DNA of 64,000 nt from Faecalispora anaeroviscerum (GTDB lineage Bacteria > Bacillota > Clostridia > Oscillospirales > Acutalibacteraceae). Location of the stretch: NCBI RefSeq assembly GCF_947568225.1, contig NZ_CANOOQ010000001.1, positions 186,001 to 250,000 on the forward strand. The letters are read 5' to 3'. Position 1 is the first letter of the stretch, and each line of letters opens with the position of its first letter. The notes below the pieces were generated by a model. It did no database searches and was not told the origin of the DNA. It was given only the letters and a program-made list of their open reading frames with translations. The translations under genes were made by a program, and so were the position numbers. This document shows, piece by piece, positions 63,833-64,000 of the stretch.

Positions 63833-64000
63833 CTATTTCTTGAGCAGCTGCCAGCGCTCCCGATAATCCGGCAGTACGGATTGTACCAGTGCATAAAAAT
63901 CCTTTCCATGGTTTTTATGGCGAATATGTGCCAGCTCGTGAACCACTACGTAATCTACAGCCGGCATGGGGTATTGCATCAGCCGCCAGGAAAAGCAGAG
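63833..64000 (-). CDS. YgjP/DUF45-type metallopeptidase (5' end outside window)
   Basis: The last 55 codons of a gene on the minus strand. LMQYPMPAVDYVVVHELAHIRHKNHGKDFY carries the zinc motif HELAH plus a third His in KNHGKDFY, the pattern of the YgjP-like (DUF45/WLM) metal-dependent hydrolases. The stop at 63833 is TAG. It continues past the window edge, so the N-terminal half cannot be seen. It is the first protein-coding gene upstream of the tRNA-Ser pair on this strand. Confidence 0.88.
   Translation of the reverse strand, partial: LCFSWRLMQYPMPAVDYVVVHELAHIRHKNHGKDFYALVQSVLPDYRERWQLLKK

Noticed and set aside
1..64000. CRISPR arrays
   Set aside because: No regularly spaced identical repeats were seen. 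The protein-level repeats (RCC1, GMPGG) and the 29-bp pair are explained otherwise.
1..64000. rRNA genes and IS transposases
   Set aside because: None recognised in either strand.

Overview
The window is a piece of a chromosome from an anaerobic, spore-forming Clostridia species, most likely of the Oscillospirales/Ruminococcaceae type. This is inferred from gene content and order: mutS-mutL-miaA followed by yggS-sepF-ylmH-divIVA-lspA, a dnaG-rpoD pair, [FeFe]-hydrogenase maturases with their ACT-like regulator, a spore-coat transglutaminase and Tlp-like small spore proteins. The core is moderately GC-rich. A block from about 32.9 to 46.5 kb is clearly different, and its right third is very AT-rich.

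Layout. 1-13 kb: mismatch repair (mutS cut by the window edge, mutL), tRNA modification (miaA), an envelope adaptor, then the cell-division cluster yggS, sepF, ylmH, divIVA, lspA, an RluD-type pseudouridine synthase, a Cof-type HAD phosphatase and a ComEA-like HhH protein. 14-22 kb: an OmpR/histidine-kinase pair and a MacA/MacB-like exporter (adaptor, permease, lipoprotein, ATPase, Ig-like secreted protein). A similar TTCTCA...TAGGATAAA element lies before both transcription units, suggesting one regulon. 22-33 kb: an L,D-transpeptidase, a GAF/HD-GYP phosphodiesterase, Nudix, GIY-YIG, an ABC-F ATPase, two tandem Tlp-like proteins behind a sigma-G-like promoter, an HD hydrolase, a P-loop ATPase, and an unknown gene coupled to tgl.

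32.9-46.5 kb is an integrated mobile element lying between the tgl terminator and a tRNA-Leu gene. It carries a large serine recombinase, XRE regulators, a secreted RCC1-repeat protein, a TcpA/FtsK-like ATPase and a CRESS-virus-like Rep (HUH endonuclease plus SF3 helicase). Just upstream of rep is a perfect 9-bp stem whose loop contains TAGTATTAC, the circovirus/geminivirus-type replication-origin motif. To the right, between two copies of an exact 29-bp direct repeat, sits a four-gene type II CBASS anti-phage operon (CD-NTase, E2-E1 Cap2, JAB Cap3, 2TM-SAVED effector), followed by decayed remnants of related element genes.

46.5-64 kb returns to core genes: tRNA-Leu, pyruvate kinase, a VanY-type carboxypeptidase, rpmE, yigZ, dgt, dnaG, rpoD, an Rrf2 regulator, and hydG-hydE-hydF with their regulator. 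The hyd operon is read from a perfect TTGACA-17-TATAAT promoter through a structured leader that contains an intrinsic terminator, a candidate unrecognised cis-regulatory RNA. The window ends with a glycosyltransferase, ferredoxin, CorA, a GlsB-type membrane protein, two tRNA-Ser genes and the 3' end of a metallopeptidase gene.

The most interesting signals are the CRESS-type origin/Rep pair in an integrated bacterial element, the repeat-bracketed CBASS cargo, and the hyd leader RNA.
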